64,000 nt of DNA from positions 434,001 through 498,000 of the forward strand of contig CAVYWD010000002.1 in the NCBI GenBank assembly GCA_963772225.1, written 5' to 3'. Positions 45,764 through 55,186 of this stretch are shown here, in pieces. This DNA comes from CAVYWD01 sp963772225. Its GTDB lineage: Bacteria > Myxococcota > Myxococcia > Myxococcales > UBA5297. The notes under the pieces were generated by a model, which saw only the letters and a list, made by a program, of their open reading frames with translations, ran no database searches and had not been told where the DNA came from. The position numbers were made by a program, and so were the translations under genes. The stretch's first letter is position 1. Each line of letters opens with the position of its first letter.

Positions 45764-46408
45764 ATGAGCGGCATCATTCAGTTCGTCAAGAATTACGAAG
45801 ACCTCTCCACTGATCGCGGCTATCAGTTCAAGTTCTACTGCGACCACTGCGGCAACGGGTACATGAGCAGCTTCGACCCGTCGATGCTGGGCATGGCCTC
45901 GGGGATCCTCAACGCCGCGGGGAGCATCTTCGGCGGGATCTTCGGCCGCGCCGGCGACAGCGCCTACCACGTGCAACAGGCCATCGGAGGCAAGGCCCAC
46001 GACGATGCGCTGCAGAAGGCCGTCGCGGAGATCAAGCATAAGTTCAAGCAGTGCTCGCGGTGCGGGCGTTGGGTCTGCCCCGAGGTCTGCTGGAACGAAA
46101 AGCGAAACCTCTGCGAAGGGTGCGCGCCCGACCTCGCCGAGGAGATCGCCTCCGCCCAGGCCAACGCGGCCGTCGAGCAGGTCCGAGAAAAGGCGCGGTC
46201 CACGAACTACGTCAAAGACGTAGACATGGAAGTGGAGGCGACCGCCAATTGCGCCTCCTGCGGCGCTCGCCTCGGCGCCGCCAAGTTCTGCCCGGAGTGC
46301 GGCCAGCCCGTGAACGCCAAGGCGCAGTGCAAGAAATGCGGCGCCGAGCTCTCGGCTTCTTCGAAATTCTGTCCGGAGTGCGGCGAGCCTCGCAGGCCCA
46401 AGCTCTAG
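45764..46408 (+). CDS. Double-zinc-ribbon protein with N-terminal CxxC domain
   Basis: A 214-residue protein. The N-terminal half has FYCDHCGNGY, a Gly-rich hydrophobic stretch (GMASGILNAAGSIFGGIFGRAG) and CSRCGRWVCPEVCWNEKRNLCEGC (read as three adjoining Cys pairs). The C-terminus has two tandem ribbons, CASCGARLGAAKFCPECG and CKKCGAELSASSKFCPECG. GGAGGAG lies before the ATG, and a -10-like TAGACT is at 45723. The function is unknown; such ribbons often mediate protein interaction. Confidence 0.82.
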   Translation: MSGIIQFVKNYEDLSTDRGYQFKFYCDHCGNGYMSSFDPSMLGMASGILNAAGSIFGGIFGRAGDSAYHVQQAIGGKAHDDALQKAVAEIKHKFKQCSRCGRWVCPEVCWNEKRNLCEGCAPDLAEEIASAQANAAVEQVREKARSTNYVKDVDMEVEATANCASCGARLGAAKFCPECGQPVNAKAQCKKCGAELSASSKFCPECGEPRRPKL

Positions 46409-46455
46409 CGAGGCTGCGTGGACGCGGCACAGGAGCGAGCGCGGGGGTAGGGGCC

Positions 46456-47181
46456 ATGGCTAAGAGCGCGGCGGCCATCATCATCGGCAACGAGATCCTG
46501 TCCGGGAAGTTCGCCGACGCGAACGGGCCGCACCTCATCCGCGCCCTGCGCGAGCGCGGCATCGAGCTGCGCCACCTCGCGGCCGTGCCCGACGAGGATG
46601 CGGCCATCGTCGAGGCGGTGAGGCGCCTGCGCGCGCAGGTGGACGTGGTGTTCACCAGCGGCGGCCTCGGCCCGACCCACGACGACGTCACCGTCCGCGC
46701 GGTGGCCGCTGCCCTCGAGCGGTTGGTGGTGCGCTTCCCGCTGATGGAGGAGCGCGTCCGCAAGGCCTTTGGCGGCGAGGTGAACGAGGACGCGATGCGC
46801 CTCGCCGACGCGCCGGAAGGGGCCCGCTTCCTCGATGCGCCGGGCCTCTGGATCCCTGTTCTCACGGTGGAGAATCTGGTCCTCCTGCCGGGCATCCCGG
46901 AGCTCTTCCGCCAGCAGCTCGACGCGGTCATCGACCGCTTCCGGGACAGCGCCTTTCTCCTGCGGCGGGTCTATCTCTCCGTCCACGAGCACCGGATTGC
47001 CGCCGCGCTGACGAAAGTGGCTCACCGCTTCTCGGACGTGGCCATCGGCTCGTACCCGGTGCTGGGCGAAGGCTACAAGGTGGAGCTGACGCTCGAGTCG
47101 CGATCGGGAGAGCGGGTCCGGGCGGCGCTCGACGCCCTCCTCGAGGCGCTTCCCGAGAGCGCGGTGCTCCGCGTCGTGTAG
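46456..47181 (+). CDS. CinA-type molybdopterin-binding (MoCF) domain protein
   Basis: A 241-residue protein with the CinA N-terminal/MoCF fold: AAAIIIGNEILSGKFADAN, then VFTSGGLGPTHDDVT (phosphate-binding loop) and VLLPGIPELF. It matches the COG1058 domain alone and lacks the C-terminal deamidase part of full CinA. Members hydrolyse ADP-ribose or NMN-related nucleotides; the activity here is inferred. GGGGGTAGGGG lies before the ATG at 46456. The last bases are close to the convergent end of the TPR gene. Confidence 0.9.
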   Translation: MAKSAAAIIIGNEILSGKFADANGPHLIRALRERGIELRHLAAVPDEDAAIVEAVRRLRAQVDVVFTSGGLGPTHDDVTVRAVAAALERLVVRFPLMEERVRKAFGGEVNEDAMRLADAPEGARFLDAPGLWIPVLTVENLVLLPGIPELFRQQLDAVIDRFRDSAFLLRRVYLSVHEHRIAAALTKVAHRFSDVAIGSYPVLGEGYKVELTLESRSGERVRAALDALLEALPESAVLRVV

Positions 47182-47216
47182 GGGCACGCCGGCCGCAGGC
47201 GCCGGCGGCCCGGCGG

Positions 47217-49469
47217 TCAGCCCGCGCCCAAGCGGAGCTTCGCCCTCAGCCTGAAGAGGTCGTCGGAGAGAGCGAACTCCAGCAGGTCCTCGAGGTCGCG
47301 GCGGCCGCGGATCGCATCGGCCAGCGCGGCGGTCCCCTCCGGGCGCCGAGCGCCTTGGGCGTCGTCGCGCAGCATCACCTGGAGCGCGACCCCGGCGTCG
47401 CCGCACAGGAGCGCCCCGGCGCGGTCGGCCGAGGCGAGAGCGCCCCTCAGCCAGGCGGAGAGGTCCAGGGTCCGCAGGCGCGAGAGCTCCGGCCCGAGCG
47501 CCTCGAGCGACCGGAGCGCCTTGCCGCTCATGGCCTTGCGCAGCCTTCGGGTGAGCTCCGCGTCGGGCTTGCCGAGCAGAGCGAACTCCGGCGCCGCGAT
47601 GCGGATGACTCCGCCGAGCAACTCCGAGAGGACCTGGGGGTCCAGGCGCAGCGCCAGAGGCATCTTGTCCCGCAGGTGGAGACAGGCCCGGCCCAGCAGG
47701 AACCGCTGCTCGCGCGCGTTGTTCCTCCGGGTGAAGTCCGGGCCCACGATGAGGGCCAGCGGGTCGGTGTTCTCCACTTGGGCCGAGGCGCCTCGCTTGC
47801 CCAGGTAGATCTCGAACTTCTCGAGGCCCAGGGACGCGCCGAAGGCGCGCGCGACCTTGGCGACCGGATGCTCGGGCTTCAGGCGTTCGCCCCGGCCCAG
47901 CCCCTTCGCCTCGGGGCCGGGCTCGTAGAGCTTGTGGAGCTGATCGCCCACGACGCGCATCAGCTCGGTGAGCGGGCCGCGCGCCAGCGGGTGGAGCAGC
48001 GCGCCCTCCACGTCTTGCGGCGCGAGCGCCTCGACCGTCTCGGAGGGGGCTCGGGCCTTGGCCTCTTCGAAGCTCGCCGCCTCGACGTCCGTCAGCGCCC
48101 GAAGGGAGGTGAGGACCTGGCCCACGCACACCGCGCGATCGACCTGCCGGGAGCTCAGCCAGAGCCCGTACAGCGCGTGGTAGCTCTCCAGCCGCCCCGG
48201 ATCGAGGCGCAGCAGCGCCCGGTGCTGCTCGACGGCCGCCTGAGGCGAGGAGCCATCGCGCGTGAGGAGATCGGCCAACGCCGAGTGGATGGCGAGGTCG
48301 GTCGGCGAAAGCTCCAGCGCCAGCCGATAGGCGTGCGCGGCCTTCGGCACCTCCTCTTGCTTCAGGTAGAGCTCTGCCGACCGGACCCTCAAGGCGGCCC
48401 CGCGAGCCTTGTCTCCGGCCGCCGCGGTCTGCGAGGCCTGCGCTTCGATCAGGGCGGTCAGCTCCGGGACGTCCCCGAGCCGCTCGTACAGGCTGGCGAG
48501 CCGATCGAGGAGGGTCCCGTCCCCGGGGACCAGGTCGAGCGCCCGGCGGTAACTCGCCGCCGCAATCGACAGCTCCCCGAAGCCCTCCTCGGCGATCCGG
48601 GCAAAGGTGCATACGTAGCGCGCCAGCCGCTCGGGCTCGGGCTCGGGGATGGACTCGACGAGCCGCTTGAAGGCGTCGGCGGCGCCGGTCCAGTTGCGCT
48701 CCGCGAGGTGGATGGCGCCGATGCGCTCGAGCGCCTCGAAGTTCGACGGGTCGGACGCGAGCGCGGTCATGAAGTGCGCCGAGGCGCGCCCGAGGTCGCC
48801 CAGGCGGTCGTGGTAGAGCACCCCGAGCTTGTGATGGAGCGCCGCGAGCCGCGCCGGGTCGCCGGCCTCCTCGGCGCGCCGCCCGAAGGCCTGCGCCGCC
48901 CCCTGCCAATCCTCGGCGGCGAGGCAGAGCTCGCCGCGGAGCTCCAGGGCCTCGGCGTGGTCGGGCACCTGGGCCAGGGCCTCGTCGAGCGCGGCGAGCG
49001 CGCGCGGGCCGTCTCGGAGCTGCTCCGCGAGGACGCGCGCCGCGCGCACCGCCTCGGCGGCGGCACCGGCGTGGTCGCCCTCGCGCGTCCGCGTCCGGGC
49101 GCGCGAGAGGTGCAGCGCGGAGATCTCCTCGGAGCCGCCGGCCTTGGCAAGCAGTTCCTCCAGGCGCGCGGTGGCGCGCGGCTCGAAGGCGTCGCGCACC
49201 AGGGACGCCTGGTATGCGGCCCGCGCGGTCTCGACGTCGTTGAGCGGCTCCTCCGCCAGCCTGCCAGCCTCCAGATAGAGCTCGCACGCGGCCTTGGCGT
49301 CGACCGTGGCCTCGGCCTCGGCAACGAGCAGCTGTTGGATCTCGCGCGGGGAGCGCCGCGGGTCGAGCACGCGGCGCGCCGCCCGCAACGCGGGGAGATG
49401 GCGCGGGTCAGCCTCGAGGACGGCGCGGTAGGCGGCGTACGCGCGGTCCAGCGCCCCGAGCTGCCACTC
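47217..49469 (-). pseudogene. C-terminal part of a giant TPR protein, separated by a frameshift
   Basis: About 750 codons without a nearby start in this frame. They continue the TPR array of the gene at 49408-52257 (WQLGALDRAYAAYRAVLEADP and following repeats) and end in a non-repeat domain of about 250 residues that contains FEIYLGKRGASAQVEN and LPG-free helical stretches. The frame joins the upstream part only if two bases are restored at 49466-49475: CTGCG(CG)AGTGG would encode Leu-Arg-Glu-Trp. The intact protein would be about 1,680 residues. This may be a true mutation or an assembly indel. Confidence 0.75.
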
Positions 49470-52257
49470 GCAGAATCTCGCCCAAGCGCATCTGGATGGC
49501 CAAGCGGAGCTCTGGGTCGGACACCCGGGCCGCGCGCTGGGCGAGGAATGCCTCCAGGGCCGCGAAGTCGCCCGAGCGCCGAATGGCGTTCTCGTAGCCG
49601 TCGACGGCGCGCGGATCGTCGGGGCAGAGCTCGAGGGCGCGCTTGAGCTCCGAGAGCGCTGTGCCGCCCTCGCGCTCGCGGTCGAGTGAGCTCGCGTAGA
49701 GGTGCGCCGCGGCGGCGGCCGGGTCGGCGAGCACCTCGGCGATGCGCGCGCGGACCTCGGCGCGCAAGCCGGGGCTCGACGAGCGCAGCGTCTCCAGGGC
49801 CTTGAGCGCTCCGACGTGCCCCGGGCGAAGCGTGGCGACGGCCGAGAACGCTTGCTCGGCTCGGGTGGGGTCCCCCAGGCGGTCGGCGTAGAGGTGCGCC
49901 AGCTTCTCCAGGAGCGGCAGCTTCTCGGCATTGGTCGAGGCCGCGGCGAGCTCTCGCTCGAGCAGCGCGGCGACCTCGGCGTACGAGCCCTGTCGCAAGA
50001 AGAGTCGCTCCAGCGCGCGCAAAGAAGCGCCGTGATCCGCGGCGGTGGTGAGGATTTCGCGGTGGGTCTCCAGCGCCAGGTCCGGCCGGCCGAGCTCGTC
50101 CTCCCACAGGGATGCGACCTGCAACAGGAGGTTCGCGCGCCGGCTCGGGTCGGTCCGGGCGGAGGCGTCGGCCCGCAGCACCTCGACCAGCGGCTCGTAG
50201 CTCTTCTGGGCCCGGAAGAGGCGCGCCAGCGCCCGCAGGGTGGGGAGATCGCTCGGCGAGAGCGTCAGGACCTCCTGGTACGCGGCGACGGCCTCGTCGG
50301 GCCGGTTGAGCTTCTCCTCCAGCAGGTTGCCGGCTTTGTAGAGGAGCCCCGCAGCCTGCTCCGCCGACGGGGAGATCTCCGCTTCCTGGCGGTACATCGC
50401 AACCAGGTCCGCCCATTGCCCCGCCTGCGCGTAGAGGCGGCCCAGCGCCTGCAGCGCCGGGAGGTAGCTCGCCGACAGGTTGAGCACCTTGCGGTAGGCA
50501 TCGACGGCGCGCTCGCGATCCTTGAGGCGGTCCTCGCAGATCTCGGCGTTGGTGTGGAGCAGCGAGATCACCTGCTTCGAGTCGCCGGCGAGAGCGGCCT
50601 CCAGCTCGTGCGCCCGGATCAGCTCGTCCCAAAGGCCCGCGCGCTCGCACAGCCGCGCCAGGCTGCGGATGGTGGCCAAATGATCCGGGACGAGGTTGAG
50701 GATGCGCCGGAGCGTGGCGGCCGCCTTCGGCAGGTCCTTGAGGCGCTCCTCCTGGACAGACGCGATGCGCGCGAGAACGGAGAGGGTCTGGTCGCGGTCG
50801 TCGGTGTGGTTGAGGTCCTGCTCGTAGAGCGCGATGAGGTCGTCCCAGCGCTCGAGCCGCTCGTAGAGCCGAATGAGGGCCTTCTGCGCCGGCAGGTAGC
50901 CCGGCCTGAGCTTGAGCGCCTCGTTGTACCGGGCAATGGCCTCCGGCTCGGCGCCGAGCCGCATCTCCAGGAGCTCGGCGGCCTTGTAGAGCCGGGCAGC
51001 CTTCTGCCGCGGGTCGTCGCCTGCGGCGATCTCGGCGTCGTAGGTCTCCAGCAGCCCTTGCCAGCTCTGGCGGCGCGCGTAGAGCTTTCCCAAGGCGGAG
51101 ATGGCCGTCGGGTGCGCGGGCGCGGCGGCCAGCACCCGCCGATAGCAGGCGATGGCGTCGTCCTCTTTGCCGAGCTTCTCCTCGTAAACCCCGCCGAGCT
51201 GGAGCTCGACCGCGATGACCTCCGCCGAGTCCTGCAGGCCCTCGGCGCGGACCTTGAGCACGTCCGCGAGCTCGCCGAAGCGCCCCGAGGACTCGAAGAC
51301 CCGGGCCAGCTCGTCCAGGATGAGCGGGTCGCGCGGCGCCGCTCGGCGGCCGTCCAGGAGCGCCTGGAGCGCCTCCTCGCCTCGACCGCTGCGCTCCAGG
51401 ACCTGGCTCATTCGGAAGAAGATCGGCGCCGAGCCCGGGCCCGGCGCCGCGCGGGCCTCGGCGGCGAGCGCCATGCAAAGCGCGTCCGAATCGCCCTCGC
51501 GCTCGGCGGCGCGCTTGGCGGCCGCGACCAGAGCGGAGTCCTCGGGTGCCAGGGCGAACGCGCGCCGCACGAGCTGGGCCGCGTCGGCGGGCGCCCCGAG
51601 GGGACCCTCGTCCAGCCGCGCCGCCGCCGACAGGTAGTGTGCCTTCAACGCGTCGTCGGCCACCGCGTCGGCCAGCGCGGCGAGCGCCCCGCGCAGGCCG
51701 CGCGCGTCGCCGCGGGCGCGGTAGGCGGCCTCGAGGGGGAGCAGCACCGCCGGATCGCGCGGGGCCGCGCGCTGGCACTGCTCGAGGATGGCGAGCGCCT
51801 CATCGGCCTTTCCCAGGCGTTGCTCCAGGACTTGCGCGCGCTGAACCATCAGGGCCCGCCGCTGGGCCTCGTCGTCGACCGCCATCGCCTCCGCTTCGAA
51901 GAGCTGGGCCACCATCTGCCAGTTTCCGACGGCGGTGAAGAGGCGCCGGGCGGCCCGCAGGTTGGCCACGTGCCGGGGCGCGATGCGATAGGCATTTTGG
52001 AAGCAGACCGCCGCCTTGGGCGGGTTCTCGAGTTGCTCGTCCCAGAGCAGCCCCATCTCGTAGTGGAGCCGCGCCGCGGCGGGCTCTTGGCCCAACGCCT
52101 TGGCCTCGCGCTCGAGGGACGCGATGAGCTCCTGCGCCTGGGCGCGCGCGAGCCGCTGGCGCCCGCCCGCCGAGAGTGGCGCGCCCGCGGTGCTGGGCGC
52201 GGCCGTGGCGGGGGAGACCTCGACGCCGACCTCCGGAGTGGAATGGGGCTCGATCAT
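49408..52257 (-). CDS. Giant TPR-repeat protein, N-terminal part (frameshifted before its natural end)
   Basis: A 949-residue reading frame made almost wholly of TPR-like repeats of 34-40 residues, for example DDAIACYRRVLAAAPAHPTA, EAIARYNEALKLRPGYLPA and EAVAAYQEVLTLSPSDLPT. The last 20 residues (RVAARGAGPRVRRLPRRPRG) do not fit; the true continuation is in another frame from 49469 down to 47217. No signal peptide or membrane helix is seen. TPR arrays of this size are common in myxobacteria and scaffold large complexes. It is divergent from a Ser/Thr kinase gene across 173 bases, so the two may be co-regulated. Confidence 0.85.
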   Translation of the reverse strand: MIEPHSTPEVGVEVSPATAAPSTAGAPLSAGGRQRLARAQAQELIASLEREAKALGQEPAAARLHYEMGLLWDEQLENPPKAAVCFQNAYRIAPRHVANLRAARRLFTAVGNWQMVAQLFEAEAMAVDDEAQRRALMVQRAQVLEQRLGKADEALAILEQCQRAAPRDPAVLLPLEAAYRARGDARGLRGALAALADAVADDALKAHYLSAAARLDEGPLGAPADAAQLVRRAFALAPEDSALVAAAKRAAEREGDSDALCMALAAEARAAPGPGSAPIFFRMSQVLERSGRGEEALQALLDGRRAAPRDPLILDELARVFESSGRFGELADVLKVRAEGLQDSAEVIAVELQLGGVYEEKLGKEDDAIACYRRVLAAAPAHPTAISALGKLYARRQSWQGLLETYDAEIAAGDDPRQKAARLYKAAELLEMRLGAEPEAIARYNEALKLRPGYLPAQKALIRLYERLERWDDLIALYEQDLNHTDDRDQTLSVLARIASVQEERLKDLPKAAATLRRILNLVPDHLATIRSLARLCERAGLWDELIRAHELEAALAGDSKQVISLLHTNAEICEDRLKDRERAVDAYRKVLNLSASYLPALQALGRLYAQAGQWADLVAMYRQEAEISPSAEQAAGLLYKAGNLLEEKLNRPDEAVAAYQEVLTLSPSDLPTLRALARLFRAQKSYEPLVEVLRADASARTDPSRRANLLLQVASLWEDELGRPDLALETHREILTTAADHGASLRALERLFLRQGSYAEVAALLERELAAASTNAEKLPLLEKLAHLYADRLGDPTRAEQAFSAVATLRPGHVGALKALETLRSSSPGLRAEVRARIAEVLADPAAAAAHLYASSLDREREGGTALSELKRALELCPDDPRAVDGYENAIRRSGDFAALEAFLAQRAARVSDPELRLAIQMRLGEILRVAARGAGPRVRRLPRRPRG

Positions 52258-52394
52258 GGAGCAGGGCCTCTAAGAGACAGGGCGCCAAGGGCGATTCCCA
52301 GGGGGCCGCTGTAGGGCGCGGCAGGCTAGCGAGACGCGCCTTTCTACCACGCGCCGAGCGGTGCGAGGATAGTCGAGCGATCCAGTCCGAGCGC

Positions 52395-52424
52395 TTGCCG
52401 CCCAATCGTTTGGACGTCGATAAT
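52395..52424 (+). promoter_or_regulatory. Predicted promoter giving a leaderless transcript for the PEGA-tailed kinase
   Basis: TTGCCG (52395-52400), 18 bases, GATAAT (52419-52424). The ATG follows after 6 bases, and no ribosome-binding site is present, so transcription would begin at the start codon. Confidence 0.5.
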
Positions 52425-52430
52425 CGCCCG

Positions 52431-54404
52431 ATGCAAACTGGCCGGTATCAGCTCCTCGACCTGGTGGCCGAGGGGGGAATGGCTCGCCTCTATCGCGCCC
52501 GCGCGATCGGGACGAAGGGCTTCTCCAAGATCCTGGCCGTCAAGCGCATGCAGCCGCAATGGGCGAGCGACCCGAGCCTGGTCGAGATGCTGGTCGACGA
52601 GGCCCGGATGGCCTCGAACCTCTCCCACCCGAACATCGTGCAGGTCCTCGAGCTCGGCCGCGACGACGAGGGGTACTTCATCGTCATGGAGTTCGTGGGA
52701 GGGCCCAACCTCTCTCGCGTGCTCTCCGAGCTGCAGCGGCGCAAAGAGCGCCTGCCCGAGGCGTGCGCGCTCGACGTGATCATCCAGCTCCTGCGCGCGC
52801 TCGATTACGCGCACCGGATGCGAGACGGGTTGGGCCAGCCGATGAACCTGGTGCACCGGGACGTCTCGCCGCAGAACCTGCTCGTGACGCCGGACGGGGC
52901 GGTCAAGCTCTCCGACTTCGGCGTCGCCAAGGCGCGCGGGCGGCTCCGAGAGACCAAGGCGGGCGAGGTGAAGGGCAAGGTCGCCTACATGTCCCCCGAG
53001 CAGATCCACGGCCAGCCGCTGGACGGGCGCTCGGACCAGTTCGCCGCAGGGCTCATCCTCTGGGAATGCTTGGCCGGGCGGCTCCGCTACCCGTCCACTC
53101 AGGAGTTCGAGCTCATGGACGAGGTGGCGCGCGCCGCGCCTCTGCCGCTGGCGGAGGTGGGCGTCGAGGTCGCCCCCGAGCTCCAGGCCGCGCTGTCGCG
53201 GGCGCTCTCGCCCAGGGCGGACGACCGCTTCGCCTCCACCTTGGAGCTGGCCGAGGCGCTGACGCTCTACCACCGCCGCGAGCATCCGTCCTACACGCCC
53301 GAGGTCCTCGGGCGAACGGTCGCGCGGCTGTTCGAGCCGCAGCTGAACCTCCTCGCGGAACGGCTGCGCTCCATCGAGCTCGGGGCGACACAACCCATCG
53401 GCTGGGCGGGCCTCGACCAGGGCGAGGCGACGCTCGTCTTCCGCCGCGATTTGCTGGAGACCGCCTCGCCTCCGCCTTCGCCGCCGCGCCCGCCGGAGCC
53501 AATCGCGCCCCCCGAGCCTCCGCCCCAAGCTCCACCTCCGCCCTCCGAGAACGAGCTCCGCGCGGCAATCGATTCGGACTCCGAGGAGCAGGAGAAGGCC
53601 ATTCGAGCGGCAATCGCGGCGGACGACGCCACGGTCGCGGCCGCCCCGCCGGCCAAGCGCGGGCGGGTCGGGGCCGTCGCCGCGCTGTGCGCATTTCTGG
53701 CGGCCGCCACGGCTTCGTTGCTCGCGGGCAAGGCCTTGGAGACGCCGGCGCCTTCCAGCCCGCCTCCCATCACCCCGCCTGCGGCTGCGCCTGCGCCGAC
53801 GCCCAGCTCGGCGCGGACCCGGCCCGAGCTTTCGCCCGCGCGACCGGCGCGCGGGGCGCAAAAAACCCCTCGAGAGCCCTCGGCGCCGCAAGGCTTCGGA
53901 CTGCTGGACCTCGACTGCACCCCAGGGATTTGCCGGGTCGAACTCGACGGCAAGGCCGCGGGATTCACTCCGGTGAACAGGCTGTCGGTGCCGGCCGGCA
54001 GGCGGCGCGTGAGGCTCGTGAACGACGAGGTCGGGCTTTCCAAGACCTTGGATACTCGAGGTCGCTGCCGGGTCTTCCATTTCGCGCTCGGTCAACCTCG
54101 TCACGGGCCGCTGAGGCGCGTCGAGAGCGTTCAGACGCGGGGGCAGGCGACGGGGCCGCCCTCGCAGACCGGCGCCTCGGAGGCGAGCGCCCTGCGGACG
54201 AGCCTCGCCAGCCCGCGGATGAGCGCGCTCAATCCGTTCAAGGCCGCCACCCGGTGGTATCCGCGGATGCCGACTGCTTGCGCGTGGTCGCGAATCAGCT
54301 GGTCGAGCTCGTACAACGTCTCGATGTGGTCCGTCAGAAACGCGATGGGGACCACCGCCACGTCCTCGACCCCAGAGCGCGCGAGGGCCGCCAGGGCGTC
54401 CTGA
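52431..54404 (+). CDS. Ser/Thr protein kinase with transmembrane helix and C-terminal PEGA domain (3' end frameshifted)
   Basis: As read, the frame runs 657 residues. The kinase domain is residues 5-275: Lys38 in ILAVKRM, HRDVSPQNLL at 142-151 (a form frequent in myxobacterial kinases), DFGVAK and AYMSPEQ. A Pro-rich region, a transmembrane helix near 414-436 and a second Pro-rich stretch lead to a PEGA domain near 490-545. After SKTL (about 54050) the frame turns Arg-rich and runs 274 bases antisense into hemH. Removing one base at TTGG restores ILEVAAGSSISRSVNLVTGR and a stop at 54112-54114, which fits a normal PEGA end. The native gene is therefore probably 52431-54114. Confidence 0.85.
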   Translation: MQTGRYQLLDLVAEGGMARLYRARAIGTKGFSKILAVKRMQPQWASDPSLVEMLVDEARMASNLSHPNIVQVLELGRDDEGYFIVMEFVGGPNLSRVLSELQRRKERLPEACALDVIIQLLRALDYAHRMRDGLGQPMNLVHRDVSPQNLLVTPDGAVKLSDFGVAKARGRLRETKAGEVKGKVAYMSPEQIHGQPLDGRSDQFAAGLILWECLAGRLRYPSTQEFELMDEVARAAPLPLAEVGVEVAPELQAALSRALSPRADDRFASTLELAEALTLYHRREHPSYTPEVLGRTVARLFEPQLNLLAERLRSIELGATQPIGWAGLDQGEATLVFRRDLLETASPPPSPPRPPEPIAPPEPPPQAPPPPSENELRAAIDSDSEEQEKAIRAAIAADDATVAAAPPAKRGRVGAVAALCAFLAAATASLLAGKALETPAPSSPPPITPPAAAPAPTPSSARTRPELSPARPARGAQKTPREPSAPQGFGLLDLDCTPGICRVELDGKAAGFTPVNRLSVPAGRRRVRLVNDEVGLSKTLDTRGRCRVFHFALGQPRHGPLRRVESVQTRGQATGPPSQTGASEASALRTSLASPRMSALNPFKAATRWYPRMPTACAWSRISWSSSYNVSMWSVRNAMGTTATSSTPERARAARAS

Positions 54405-55144
54405 GTCGAAGGAGTGAGCCACTGGGCCCGGGTGGCCTTGCTTTGAAATGCGAGGCTGTGCGCCTGGCCCGAGCTCCACTGCCCCATCACGGCTGCCGCG
54501 GTGGCCTGAATCTGGGAGAGGTAGGGGTCGCCCCGGTCGATCACGCTCTGGGGCAAGCCGTGGGCGCTGAACAGGACGTGCGCCCGCTCCCGCCGGTCCT
54601 CGGGCAGGGGCGCGAGCGCGGCGCGGATCCGCTCGACCCAGCCTTCGACCAGTCCGCTCTCGGTCGGGTAGCAGCAGACCTCACGAAGCGGCAGCCCGGG
54701 AGCTCGCCGCCCAATCACGCGCTTGAGCTCGCGCAGGGACGAGACGCTCGTGGTGCGCGACCTCTGAGGGTAGAGCGGCAAGGCCACGACCTGCTTCGCC
54801 CCGTCGGCGACCAGCGCGTCCACCGCCTCCTCCGTGAACGGCTTCCAGGCCCTCATGGCGACGTAGCACTTGAAGCCCGCGCCGAGCTCCTTTTCCAGGA
54901 GCGCGGCCTGCACCCGCGTGAGCTCCAGAATGGGCGAGCGCCCGCCAATCTGCCGATAAGTTTTGGCCGACTCCGGCGCGCGGCTTCGGGCGATCCTCCG
55001 GGCGAGGGCCTTTTGATAGAGAAATCCGAGCGGGAGCTGCAGGACGTCCGGGTCGCTGAAGATGTTGTAGAGGAACGGCTCGACCGCCTGGAGGTCGTCC
55101 GGGCCGCCCAGGTTCATCAGCACCACCGCGGTCTCGACGCTCAT
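54131..55144 (-). CDS. hemH: Ferrochelatase
   Basis: A 337-residue protein, the usual length. It opens VVLMNLGGPDDLQAVEPFLYN. The metal-site His is in LFSAHGLPQ and the catalytic Glu in FLTDHIETLYELD. It inserts Fe2+ into a porphyrin in the last steps of haem synthesis, at the inner face of the membrane. Other haem genes are not in the window. It converges with the kinase gene and lies 42 bases downstream of the MutS-like gene in the same direction. Confidence 0.95.
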   Translation of the reverse strand: MSVETAVVLMNLGGPDDLQAVEPFLYNIFSDPDVLQLPLGFLYQKALARRIARSRAPESAKTYRQIGGRSPILELTRVQAALLEKELGAGFKCYVAMRAWKPFTEEAVDALVADGAKQVVALPLYPQRSRTTSVSSLRELKRVIGRRAPGLPLREVCCYPTESGLVEGWVERIRAALAPLPEDRRERAHVLFSAHGLPQSVIDRGDPYLSQIQATAAAVMGQWSSGQAHSLAFQSKATRAQWLTPSTQDALAALARSGVEDVAVVPIAFLTDHIETLYELDQLIRDHAQAVGIRGYHRVAALNGLSALIRGLARLVRRALASEAPVCEGGPVACPRV

Positions 55145-55186
55145 CGCCGCTCCTAAACAAAGGCTCGCTCCGCCGGCGAGGGACCG

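Noticed and set aside
47181..47216. GC hairpin between the CinA-type gene and the TPR gene as a terminator
   Set aside because: It has a stem-like GC run but no following T-run on either strand.
47355..49646. A 763-codon plus-strand frame opposite the TPR gene
   Set aside because: Shadow; TPR periodicity on the minus strand decides the strand.
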